Below, piece by piece: positions 42,500 through 52,900 of a stretch of DNA of 64,000 nucleotides. Under the pieces are notes generated by a model. It saw only the letters and a program-made list of their open reading frames with translations. It made no database searches and was not told the DNA's origin. The number at the start of each line of letters is the position of its first letter. Position 1 is the first letter of the stretch. The position numbers were made by a program, and so were the translations under genes. The DNA is from Breviolum minutum Mf 1.05b.01. Lineage: Eukaryota > Sar > Dinophyceae > Suessiales > Symbiodiniaceae. Where the stretch lies: assembly GCA_000507305.1 (NCBI GenBank), contig DF239554.1, positions 146,770-210,769 on the forward strand, in the 5' to 3' direction.

Positions 42500-43392
42500 G
42501 AGGTGTTCAGGTGTCAAGCTTCCCTTGACGTGGTCAATGTTAACGCAGCCAGATGCCAAAGTTGGGGTGCTCAAACTTGGGGTATCCCTGTGGACAAGAG
42601 ACAAGCGACAACCCATCCAGCGTGGAGAAATAATGCTGGTGTTGGTTGGGTGGACACCGGGGGGGTGACTGTGTTGGTGGTATTTGTCACTAAGGTCACT
42701 CTCTTTGGTGCTTTGGCTGTCACATTGTTTTAAACCTCGAAGTAGCACCTCATAGGAGCCATCCATCGGGCAGTCTTTTTCGGAAGCACCCCCTAGCCAG
42801 GACGTGGTGAACCACATGATGCTCACCTTCCCTTCTGAGGCGGGACCATTTTGCACACCTTCGTTGGTTGAGAATGGAACAAGGAAATCTTCCTAGAAAA
42901 TGGGCTGAATCAGAGTTTGGCTTCATGTTGACCCACTATCTTCCAATATGTTTGGACTCTCCAAACCGGAGTGGTTTGTGAAAGAACCTGAAGTTTGGAG
43001 TGACCAAATTTAAGTCAACAGCTCTTTTTTTGTGGGAATGTGGTCCCATTTTTACCCCATATATTTTTTGGGATTTCATGGCAACTAAAATAAAACACTT
43101 GAAAACAGAGCAGTTTGTGATCTGTTGTCCAGAAATTTATGTACATCCGTGCATCCTTAACTCCAAAAAAAAAACATCAAAAAGTCACTGTGAGTGCTCC
43201 GATTCACCCGGGGTCAACATCGAAGATAGCTGTGAGGACCAGAGCCAACAACGCACAGCTTTCTTCAACTTGGACCTGGATCAGAGGCTTGGTTTGGGAA
43301 GGTGGAGATCATGAGTGTGCTATATGGGAAAGGAAACATTATTATACAAATACGTTATTCACTGTTATGTATTGTTATATATTGATATAATG

Positions 43393-43423
<31 letters not shown>

Positions 43424-44870
43424 CATAGACATAGATATTTTAGTATTTATTGAATATATTGGAGATTAGATATCATATATTACATGTTATTCTACATCAT
43501 GGGATTGCTTTTATATACGTATATATAAGGTATACATATTATTATGTATGTAAAATACATGTATATATTTTTACGTATATTACATTTGATCTGACTCAGC
43601 CAATGGCCAACCTTTAAACTTTTGGGGATTACATATTTAGTGGGAAAAATGAAGTTAAAACATTTATTTCATGGTCCTTTGGCTGAGTAAGTAATTCTAG
43701 TGAATTATATATGACATACGCAACATATAGAATGTTTATACACACATAGAACACATACTGTGCTCAGAAGATCTCCAAATATCAATGTGCGATTTGTCCC
43801 TTTCCACGTGAATCCAGATCCTTCAGCTCTGCCCAGGATCATGCTACTGAATGGCATGCTGGAAACCCTCTGCCCAGCAACGCAGGTTTGGCGGAAACGG
43901 TGGTCCCCTAAAACGCCTAAATCGCGAATGCTCAGCTGTGAGTGCCAAAAACATTGGGATTCTGATTCCAACAGAAAAATACCATCTTTTGTACTGTAGT
44001 TGATGTTCCATTGTCCTTGGACCCATGTTAGTTTTATCCCGGACTTTTATACCTCCCTGGACTTCAGCAACTTGGAGGGTCACATCACTTCAGGGTTCTT
44101 CAGATGGTAATTGGCCACTCCCAAAAACATGGTTTAGGAAGGGGTGATACTAGAGAAATAACCATTGGTAGTTGTGCCATCTTTGGACGAAGATTTCAGG
44201 TGATGATGTTGGATCCTCGAGCACTGGTGCATGTTGCCCTAACTGCACAGTTTGGGTACCCTGGGTGCGTTTCAGCTTGCTTTGGATGAAGTTTTTTTTT
44301 TTTTCGGCGCCAGCTTTACCTTGCCAAGGATTCCATTGTTGACAGTCAAGGGGAACAAAGGCCATTGGGTTTTTTTGGGAGTAAAATCCTTGCTTTGATG
44401 TGAAGATTTTCGTTGGATGCCGCATGCCACCGCGATGCGAATCCTTTGGGACAGAAGATTATTTCCCTTCTGAAGATGACGATGGAGATTTGTTTGGATG
44501 ACGAATCTTACATGACATTTCTTCGCCCACCAAAGCACCAGGCTTGACGCTTCCCTTAGTTCCTTTGCTTGAGTCTATCAGTAGGAAACTCAGCAAATTG
44601 AGAGTTTCCAGCTGTGGCTGGGAAGCAGTCCTTTGACAGAGCCAGTCAGTGGTGCCTGTCCTCCGAAACACAGTGAGCAGCGATTTGTGTTACGAAACAC
44701 TGTGGTAATTCAAATACCTTTCAAATTAATTCAAATTACAGAGAACAATCATGAACACTTTGCTCCTACACCTTGCACATCCATTCCTTAAGCGCGTATG
44801 CTTCACCCATGTTCATCCCCTCAACTGACGAGGCTGGGCGCATCCACAGAGTCGTAAAGCACTCGCCTTG
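42500..44870. repeat. noncoding, with (TA)n(GA)n microsatellite at 43386-43424
   Basis: Mostly AT-rich. A TATATATATAGAGAGAGAGAGAG run is at 43386-43424, and TATACGTATATA words follow to 43580. A possible exon patch (AQLSSTWTWIRGL) is at about 43255-43295. No firm gene. Confidence 0.4.
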
Positions 44871-44955
44871 CAATTATCCTGGCATAGTGGCGATGCCAAC
44901 GCTGCCAGGGCAACTCAAAGGGAGGTGGACAGGGAGGAGAATTTCGAGGCAGGTA
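44868..44955 (+). CDS. candidate exon
   Basis: The frame reads QLSWHSGDANAARATQREVD then REENFEA and meets a GGCAG|GTAACG donor. Acidic helix-like. The 5' boundary is uncertain. Confidence 0.35.
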
Positions 44956-45535
44956 ACGTTACCCCACAGCAGGTAGGAACATCCACCAAGTTTTCAGAAA
45001 ATCAGGACAAGAGGGTCATGTTACTGTTCCACATTTTCCATTTAGATTATCAGAAGTATGAAAAACATCATTACGACTCCGACCAAAGTGGCTGGGTGGA
45101 CATGGTGCTTGTGTAGGAATCCTCCCAAAATTACCTCCTTTCGGGTTGATCGGATGCGATCCACCACTCGAAGATGGCAACAATCAACTGAGGTGCTCCA
45201 ACTAGCAGCTGCTTTGGTACCGTGCTGCTGGTATGTTTTGAAGAAACTGAACAACAATCGCTTTGCCGCTGTGCAAATCCCCAACCACAAAACAACAAAC
45301 ACAAAATGCGACAGCCCCAACTTAAAACCTAACATGGAACATCAAGGAACCCGAAAATTGCTTTGAAAACTGCGAGAAACATGAGAACCTTTTGCTTGCT
45401 AGTGCATTCGGGAAAAAACAGTTTTTGTGTTCCATGCTAGATTCTTGATGTTTATTGACGTGTTGTAATCGACATGGTTAATATGCATGAATTCCATCAA
45501 TTCCATGCACAAAGATCACAAGATCATAGGCACAA

Positions 45536-45690
45536 AGCTTGATAGCAGCAAAAAACTCCCGCCACGCCGAAACGAAGCCCTGCATGATATGCTACCGTGT
45601 CAGGGAGCGAGTGATGTTTCTGGACGCAGCCGGGATCACTCGACACCACGGGCGGAGTGTGGGTGTTTTGATAAAGACAGATGCTCCAGC
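45536..45690 (+). CDS. exon with CxxC motif
   Basis: The frame reads SLIAAKNSRHAETKPCMICY and continues RVRERVMFLDAAGITRHHGR and SVGVLIKTDAPA up to a GTAATT donor. CMIC plus a downstream HH pair hints at a zinc-binding fold, but no known family fits. The acceptor is probably ACAAAG or the TCATAG slightly upstream. Confidence 0.5.
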
Positions 45691-45699
45691 AAGTAATTT

Positions 45700-46940
45700 C
45701 GAATCAACAATTTGCATCCATTTTGCAAGATGAGAAATTTTCAAGGGTCCATTCCTGTGTGGATTACTATAATGTTTCAACAAATTTCATTACAGTATGT
45801 TTTTTCTCCCTAGCTTGTAGAGATGTTGTTGAATCAACACGGCAAACGTGTTTGACACTTGTGAATTTGAGGTGGAAGGTGTGACAGCAACATCGTTGAG
45901 ACCTTTGCCAAGCAAGGATTGGAATGGGAATAGGAGTTCCTTTCAGTGCTTGTATGGGGGCTTTACTGGAATAGGACCCGATATGACTATGACCCAATAA
46001 ATGAATTGATCGAACATTTCGGGGAGGTTAGCTGAGTAAATTTTCAGGTTGGCAGCTTTATTTCATTGGTGAATTAAAGACTGGACAAATTGTGCCTTTG
46101 ACTCGTTGTCCTCTTGTCACTTTGTGAAATGGCAACCTCATCAACGCGTTTTTTTTGCATGAGATTTCTGCAGTTCATAGTCATCACTCTCCCGAAGACT
46201 AACATGTCTCCTGAAAAATAGTGGTTGGAAGACGATCCTTTCCTTTTTGAAATGACTCCTTTCGTTCGGGGGACATTCGTTCGTTTTACGGGTGATTAAA
46301 TGTCTCCCTTTGGGCAGCAGGATCGACTATTGTCTTTGTCCAAGCCTTGGTGACCGACCTTTGGGGGCATCGAAGTTTTCCGAAAAGAAAAAATCACAAG
46401 TCGAACCCTTTCCCAAGCTGAGGCCTTTTTTCAGGTTTCGTGTTAGGTTTTTACATGTTTTTACAAATTTGTTAAAGAAACAATCCATGACAGTTTTGTT
46501 TTGAACTTGTCCTTGTCTTTTCAGACTTGCTTTAATCTGCTGTTTTTCAATCATAATGGAGCAAAGATGACGATTTCAAGCATGTTCGAATTGACACGTC
46601 CTTCATTAATCATGATGATTATACGACATACAAATGGTGTCGTTCCAAGAAATAATCTTAAAGAACATGCTACTGGTATAGTATACAGATATCTACAGTG
46701 GTAGCCAACCATTTTTTTCAAGTCAAGTTGACTTACAGGTCCTCTGACCTCAAGATCTGTTGATTCAACCGTTTGGGAATTTTGTGTTTTTCGGGTCGGT
46801 TTTTCCCGTTGATTTCAACCGCTAAGGTTTCAAATGTACACCAAAACATCGATGCTTTTGGATTTGGTTTGTAAGACGATGGAGCTGGAGGACGGCTTGG
46901 CTGGGAGAAACGGAATGGATTTTGTGATATCAAAAGATAC
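45700..46940. other. no supported gene
   Basis: No splice-bounded coding segment seen. AT-leaning spacer. Confidence 0.35.
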
Positions 46941-46946
46941 AAGTCG

Positions 46947-47088
46947 TGGGCCCCTACAGTACCAGTTATAAGTAAGGTTATAACTCCACTTATTATAGGG
47001 GTGAAATCACCCCAGGCCAGCAACCCATTTATGAGGCCATTTTTAGGGGTTATATATAAACTCCACACAGAGAAGTGTTAGGGGCCCA
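46947..47088. mobile_element. inverted-repeat element (TGGGCCCCTA ends)
   Basis: Begins TGGGCCCCTACA and ends TGTTAGGGGCCCA, inverted repeats of about 12 bp. The interior has TTATAACTCCACTTAT words shared with 24430-24490, where a GGGGCCCC word also occurs. 142 bp, no coding capacity, target duplication not visible. Confidence 0.55.
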
Positions 47089-47089
47089 T

Positions 47090-47560
47090 CTTGTAGGTGA
47101 TTTCTTTTCAACCTAAGGACATGATGGTGGGAAAGTATCAATGTATCTGGGGGAGGATTCAGATGAAATTTCCATGGGATCCTGATTTTCTGCCGCGATG
47201 TGGGAACATCCCAATTATTCCCAATTATAGAAGCATTCAATGAAACCACTAATCATGCATAAACATCCATGTCTCGTGACTTCATTCCATCCTTGGAGTT
47301 TTTCTTTTGACAACAGGATGTCTTCTGTGGGAATCCTAGTGTCGTGCCGTCATTCGTCATTTCCTTGTCGGGGTGCGCCGTTGAAACGTGAGCGCTGAAA
47401 ATGACCGAGGTGCCAAGAGCTTCCGATTTGAAGTGGAGCTCTTGCAGGGAGTGGATCATGCCTTCAGCAACTTGGCAACTTTTTTAAAGATTTGAGTTGG
47501 ACAAAAAATTCACAAGCAAGATAAACATCTGAAAATTGATACCAGTGTTTGTAGGCATTT
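47090..47560. other. no supported gene
   Basis: Unremarkable sequence flanking the retrotransposon insertion site. No gene seen. Confidence 0.35.
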
Positions 47561-47565
47561 GATAC
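47561..47565. repeat. target-site duplication GATAC (left)
   Basis: Identical to 56758-56762 on the other side of the element. Confidence 0.9.
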
Positions 47566-47804
47566 CACGGTTGTCACAACTGACAAGTAAAGATCGCACA
47601 CCTTTTTTCTTGAGCCAAACAGCCGACATGGCCGTGTTGTCACGACTTCACCTTTGTTTTGTGAAGTGGTTCACCTCATAGATAAGGGGTCCGAAATTTG
47701 AACCCCCTATTTTTGTGACTGTAGTCACCTTCGAAAAAAAACCATATGGCACTTCCATGTTACCAAAAAGCAGACCAACATCACTGCAAGGGAATCTTAC
47801 CGCA
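47566..47804 (-). repeat. 3' LTR of the copia-like element
   Basis: 239 bp, identical to 56521-56757 apart from one extra T in a T-run (47603-47608) and one extra A in an A-run (47734-47741). On the element strand it starts TGCGG and ends CCGTG, so the usual terminal CA is absent. It contains TTTGGCTCAAG (complement of 47609-47619), equal to the last 11 bases of the dinoflagellate spliced leader. TTGTCA-CAAC-TGACAA forms a hairpin near its end. Confidence 0.95.
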
Positions 47805-47813
47805 CTCCCCCCC
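47805..47813 (-). promoter_or_regulatory. polypurine tract
   Basis: On the element strand GGGGGGGAG directly abuts the 3' LTR, the expected place for the plus-strand primer. Confidence 0.8.
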
Positions 47814-47866
47814 GCAGCTTCCTGCGGTCCTGCTGGTAACTAACCTTCAAAACTTGAGATCTAAGC

Positions 47867-49939
47867 CTACTGCTCTCGGGGCTCAGACACCATTGACCAT
47901 CCATCGGAAGATCCTGCCCATTCTTCACCAATCATAGAGATCGGCCCTTGGGTTCGCGACCCATGGCTCTTACCACCTCCTTCTTCTTGATGTTTTGAAA
48001 GACCTTCCTTCGCAGGATTGACATAGACCGCCACCAAAGGACCTTCGATGACAGTTTGTTTTCCGCCACGGCCCTTGCCCTGGCTAGCATCATCTCCACG
48101 CCAATCCATAGAAGCATCTTCCTCCGACTTCCATGGTGTGGCCTTAGTATCTTCCGGTGCTCGATACATAGGCTTCATTTCAAAAAAGGTGTATCCCACC
48201 CACCTCTCTCCAGATACTTTGTGTTGGTCCATCCATTGATCAACCTTCCTGACAACCGAACCCTTTCCATCCACCGGGAACATCACCGTGACACGGTAAT
48301 CCAGCAATTGTTGGGTCTCCATCGGCTGAGAGCGGTGTACCGGATGGAACAACCGCACCCGAGAACTGTGGTGGGTCTTGATCCAATATCTCTTGCCATC
48401 GTGTTCCATGTAGCACCATTTGTCTTGAGATTTTCCTGGTGGCTTCACTTGGAATTGAGGAAGCATCCATGGGCCCTTCGAATCAAACCCTGAAGTCGCT
48501 GTTGGTCCTTGATGATCTCCATGACCACCCGCACCATCGAATCCAGCACTTGAACCATGGCGTAAGGACATTGCCTTGATTCGCGGTTTCGCCGAGTTAG
48601 TCGGGCAGCCCGTAGGGCAGTGGTACTGAAATACGGCTTCACACCGCCGTTGATCTTGCGAGCTCGTTGCGACACAAGACTCTTTCGCCTCCACTGAATC
48701 AAAACAAGCCTGGCCACCAAACTGCCCCTGTCCACTCAATTTGGAGGTAACTTCCCTAGCAAAACCCGGGTTCCCAAATCGTTCGGGGTCTCCTTCTCCT
48801 CCCAAACCATGGGTGCATCCTTCATTTTCTTTTATGAAATCTTCATAAGTGTCCATTCTTGTTTTTTCCGCTTGTCCTTTTCCTTTCATCGCCGGTTCAT
48901 GGTCCCTGACGACGGCCTTCTTCAATCCCATCGTCGGTTCATTTTCCCTGACGACGGCTCCTTCCTTTTCCAACGCCGGTTCATGATCCCTGACGTGGGT
49001 CTTCACTTGATGGGCTGGTTCATCTTCCCTAGCCTCTTGATCATTTTTGTTTTCTTTCTTTCTTGTCCCCTCTGTTGTTGGACTTTCATCTACCACCGCC
49101 ATCGCATTCGGCTCAGTAGCGGCATCACCCATCAGCAGTCCCACGCAAGCTGCAGCTGCCAGCGCACATCCGCACCTCGTCCTGGTAGAAGACGTCACGC
49201 CCGCTCCAATCGCGCACGCCGCCAATGCAACAGCCGCCGCCACTTTGCGATAGTATTCCTGAGTCTCATCACTTCCTACCTTAGTGTTGTCAGATTCCAT
49301 CTCCATTCCTGACATAGGCGAAGGAATGTCGGGTATTGTTGGGGAAGACACGTCACTTTTCAACTTTTTTCGTCCTAACCCCAACCCTTCTTCGACATCC
49401 AATTGGAACCCTAAGAACTGCCAAAACTTAAACCATTCTTTTGGGAGAACAATGGGTTTCGTCAACATGTCCGCCGGCAAGTCCGTTCCCCTCTGATGTC
49501 TAATCTTCCAACTTTGGGGTTCATTTTTCAACAATTCCCTTAACCCTGAGGATCGAAGTCTAAGGTGTCGGGTCCTCCAACCTCCGTCAGGATTGGTGAG
49601 GATACTCAAAGCACTAGAGTTATCCCCATAGATGACCTTCTCAAATGGTTCATCATTGTTGGGGGCATCATGAATCACAGTCATAAGGGCTTCAGTGGAT
49701 TTTAGCATGGTAGCCGCTTCACAATACCCTACTAGTTCTGATTCTGCAGTGCTCATGGTGTGGAAAGCCTGTCTCGAGGCCTCCCATTGAATTGGTGACC
49801 CTCCCACACAAACAATGATTCCCTGATGGCTTTTGTCTCCCTGGGGGGCAAAACTAATGTCAGCAAAAGCTTCCAACAACCTTTCGTGTCGGGGGACTTG
49901 AAGGGTTCCGGTGGTTCCATGATCTCGACTACATGGGCG
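47867..49939 (-). CDS. copia RNase H domain plus long C-terminal extension (after in-frame stop)
   Basis: Same frame as gag-pol, continuing directly after the TAA at 49940-49942, 690 codons to a stop. The RNase H region starts around EAFADISFAPQGDKS and includes STAESELVGYCEA and VIYGDNSSAL, with the expected D, E and D. It ends near GTDLPADMLTKPIVLP, the conserved close of copia pol. About 490 further residues follow: an acidic linker, two hydrophobic Ala/Cys/Gly-rich stretches (49118-49242), four copies of a (V)RDHEPA-type repeat (about 48893-49030), a Cys-rich part, and a globular-looking segment with GKRYWIKTHHSSRVRLFHP. The first methionine after the stop is at 49879, inside the RNase H, so expression most likely needs readthrough or a fused precursor. 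Confidence 0.85.
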   Translation of the reverse strand, partial: RPCSRDHGTTGTLQVPRHERLLEAFADISFAPQGDKSHQGIIVCVGGSPIQWEASRQAFHTMSTAESELVGYCEAATMLKSTEALMTVIHDAPNNDEPFEKVIYGDNSSALSILTNPDGGWRTRHLRLRSSGLRELLKNEPQSWKIRHQRGTDLPADMLTKPIVLPKEWFKFWQFLGFQLDVEEGLGLGRKKLKSDVSSPTIPDIPSPMSGMEMESDNTKVGSDETQEYYRKVAAAVALAACAIGAGVTSSTRTRCGCALAAAACVGLLMGDAATEPNAMAVVDESPTTEGTRKKENKNDQEAREDEPAHQVKTHVRDHEPALEKEGAVVRENEPTMGLKKAVVRDHEPAMKGKGQAEKTRMDTYEDFIKENEGCTHGLGGEGDPERFGNPGFAREVTSKLSGQGQFGGQACFDSVEAKESCVATSSQDQRRCEAVFQYHCPTGCPTNSAKPRIKAMSLRHGSSAGFDGAGGHGDHQGPTATSGFDSKGPWMLPQFQVKPPGKSQDKWCYMEHDGKRYWIKTHHSSRVRLFHPVHRSQPMETQQLLDYRVTVMFPVDGKGSVVRKVDQWMDQHKVSGERWVGYTFFEMKPMYRAPEDTKATPWKSEEDASMDWRGDDASQGKGRGGKQTVIEGPLVAVYVNPAKEGLSKHQEEGGGKSHGSRTQGPISMIGEEWAGSSDGWSMVSEPREQ

Positions 49940-49942
49940 TTA
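49940..49942 (-). other. in-frame TAA between RT and RNase H
   Basis: The codon after LGVCLV is TAA, followed by CGC and an open frame that continues into RNase H. No frame change is needed. One base change from CAA would explain it; stop-codon readthrough is the alternative. Confidence 0.9.
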
Positions 49943-52900
49943 CACAAGACACACCCCTAAAGTATTCGCCAAATATCCCAAAACATGCTCTCCTATTTCT
50001 TGGACCTTCTTTGGATACTTGGACACTCCCCGACTCATGATACTTACTGCATAAGATATATCTGGACGGCTTCGCACAGAGATCCATAAGAGCTCCCCTG
50101 TTACCGCCTGAGCCTTTCGTATATCTTCGACCGTGGGGGTTTCCGTTTCTTCCACTGGGTCATGCCTTGGGATGGGGAAGTTCCTAGGTACTACACCTTC
50201 ATGTCTTTTCAACAGTTCAGCCGTGTAAGACCTTTGACCCACCATCAACCCAACCCCATCATGGTGCCTACGGAGTTCAAACCCACAAAATCGAACCCAA
50301 GTTTCTTGACCCACTGTTTCAACATCCGAGCATTTCCATTCTTGGGTCAATCTTTGAAAAAAGGATTCCCTAACCCTGTCATTAGCCAACGCCATAATGT
50401 CATCCACATACACAATAACGTGGCCCTCACAAACATCGGGGGTTTTTTGATCTCCCTTCTTCATTATTTTCCAGAAGTTCCCTTCCTCCGTCCTTTTCAA
50501 GAAATATTGATCATTGTCCAAGGTCCATTGAAACTCCGACATTGTTTTGTCCCTATGAACCGCCCAGTGAGCAGGGGAAGAAGCAAAACCGTACAGTGCA
50601 TGGTGTACCCTCCATCTTTCTCCCGGACCACACACTCCCGCTTCACACATCACCTTGGGGGGGACCACAATAACTTCCCTAACCCCTTCGCTTTTGGGTC
50701 TTGGAGCCAACAAAAAGGCTGTTCTGATGTCTGTGGTTCCTATGCCCCACCCTTTTTGTGCCGAGTTAGCGAGAACAGCTCGAATCAGCACACCATCGGC
50801 TCCAGATGCGTAAAGTGTTCCAGGGCTCGGGTCAGCGTCGCTTTGCAGTAGGTTGCCGCATACCACAGCTCGGCACTTCTTCTTGCCGCCATTTGGTCCT
50901 GCCTTCCTTACTGTAACAAGTTTTCCTGGGACCAGTTCAATCTCCTCTTGGTTTAATTGGGAGATATCTACAGGTTCAATGGCTTTCGTTTCATGAACCA
51001 AGCTATTGTACTCTCTTTGCATGGCATCCTTCCATTCCCCCAATTCCCTTCTAACTTCACTAAGGGGGACAGTGGTGGTTTGAAGAATCTCCCCCTGACC
51101 TTCAATCTCTTCCGGGTTCACTTGCAACCCACACAACTTGATAGCTTTTCTTTCCGTCACACTTTTGCACCCCTGAAGATTCCATTCCAACCATTGTCTT
51201 TGGGAGTTCAACCATTCAATCGTTTCACCACATTGTTTCCCCACCTCTCCAGAAGTAGGAACAACATCCAACAAACCACTGAGACTTTCCAGAACCCTTT
51301 GGTGATTCCACGTCAGTTGTTTCTCCAGGTTTTCCCAAGTTTCAGTTTGAACCTGTTTTCCGTCCGATTGACACCATCCCTGGTTTCCCGTTTCGTTTTC
51401 TGCCCGTTTCATGCTCGCCCTAGCCCTTTCCCTATCTTTTCTCATCTCCCCAAAAACACCATCCCCTCCATCCTCTCCTTCTTGGGGGGCATTTTGGGGT
51501 GAATTTTCAAATTCCTCGAAAAGTTCATCCAATTCCGCTTGAACTTCCGCTTTCAATTTTGGGTCATCATCTTTAGAGGGCTCCCCCCCACGAACATTTC
51601 GTGGTTCAGGCAATTTAGGACGAAGTCTCCCCGGAAATGGTTGTTTTCCCCACAGTCGATATGGAGGTTTGTCAGGGTTTGGGTCTTCATGAAGTTGCAA
51701 TTGTGCTTGATCACCCCTAGGATCCGGAACAATCACTTCCCTAGCATGGAGGACATGATGATCTGAAACTGTTTGAACCAACCATCCTAGAGTCATGTCA
51801 GGACTGGGACAAAGTAGATGGGCTTCCACAAAAGGTTCAGCTAACAAGTTTCCCCTATCATGCCATCTTTTCCGTTTCACAAGGACTCTAGATTGGTAGG
51901 GTATCATTTTCGGCATGGGGCATCCTAGAGTTTCCAACTGCGACCTCAGTCTTTCCTCAGTGGCGAAACGCATGGCTTGGGGCCAATGGGTATTTTCTTG
52001 GGATGTCATGCGTAACAATAATCGGGTTCTTCTCTTTAACTGGTTTACTTCCGATTCGCAATGACCATTGGCTTGGGGGTCATCCCCCGCCGTAAACGTG
52101 TGAAACATGTTTCGTTGAGCAACCCATGACCTAAACCTGGAAGCCAATAGTTCTTTAGCTCTGTCCGAATGTATTCGTGTCACACATATCCCCAGGTACT
52201 GCATGCGTGTGATGATTTTGTCCATAGCGACAATCACATGACCAACACTTCGGGTTTCTACAGGTTCCATCATAGTCACATGTTTGACCTTGAGGGGTTC
52301 AGACATCGCCTTCACTTCTTCTTCAAGGGTGGACCTTTCTTGATTCGAGCCTGTGGGGCCCTGTTCAACTTCAACTTTTCCACCATCATCACTAGGCTCA
52401 ATGTCATCATCACCCCGACATGGTTCTATGGACCCTTCTTCCTTTTCAATTTCTTCTACATCTTCAAGCCTATCTAGGGGAAATTCCTTCTCTTCCAAAC
52501 CCTCCCCCCAATCTTCAACCTCCAAACCATCTTTTGGGGTTTCATTGAACACGGGGACCAAAGCCGTAGCAACAAGTCCATACCTAACCACTTTTCCCGT
52601 CGCTAGGTCCTTAGCCTTAGGGAGGTTTACCAAGTCCACTGCAACAGTCCAGGCAGACGTTCCTGCATGGTCTCTCCTTCTATGGGGTTTTGAACTAGCC
52701 ATGGTGGTCACACATGTTCTACAGTCCCTACGGTATGGTTGATGCCCCTGCTCGATATGGGTTTTCCATCCATCCAATCCTAACCCAGTCGCAGCAAGTT
52801 TGGGGGACCCGAATCCATACCATTCCATCAAAACACCCAGCGATGTTCTAATCGCCGCCCTTAAACCCGGTGCCCAAATCGACCAAGACGCCGTTTGATC

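Noticed and set aside
48056-48493. + strand open frames within 47867-56500
   Set aside because: Antisense shadows of the retrotransposon polyprotein, with no motifs of their own.
49753-49947. Alternative - strand frame spanning the TAA, suggesting a frameshift site
   Set aside because: Returning to the RNase H frame would need two shifts, whereas the same frame continues directly after the stop.
50162-51502. Long + strand frames of 181-229 codons
   Set aside because: Antisense to the RT and linker regions of gag-pol, which is fully supported on the - strand.
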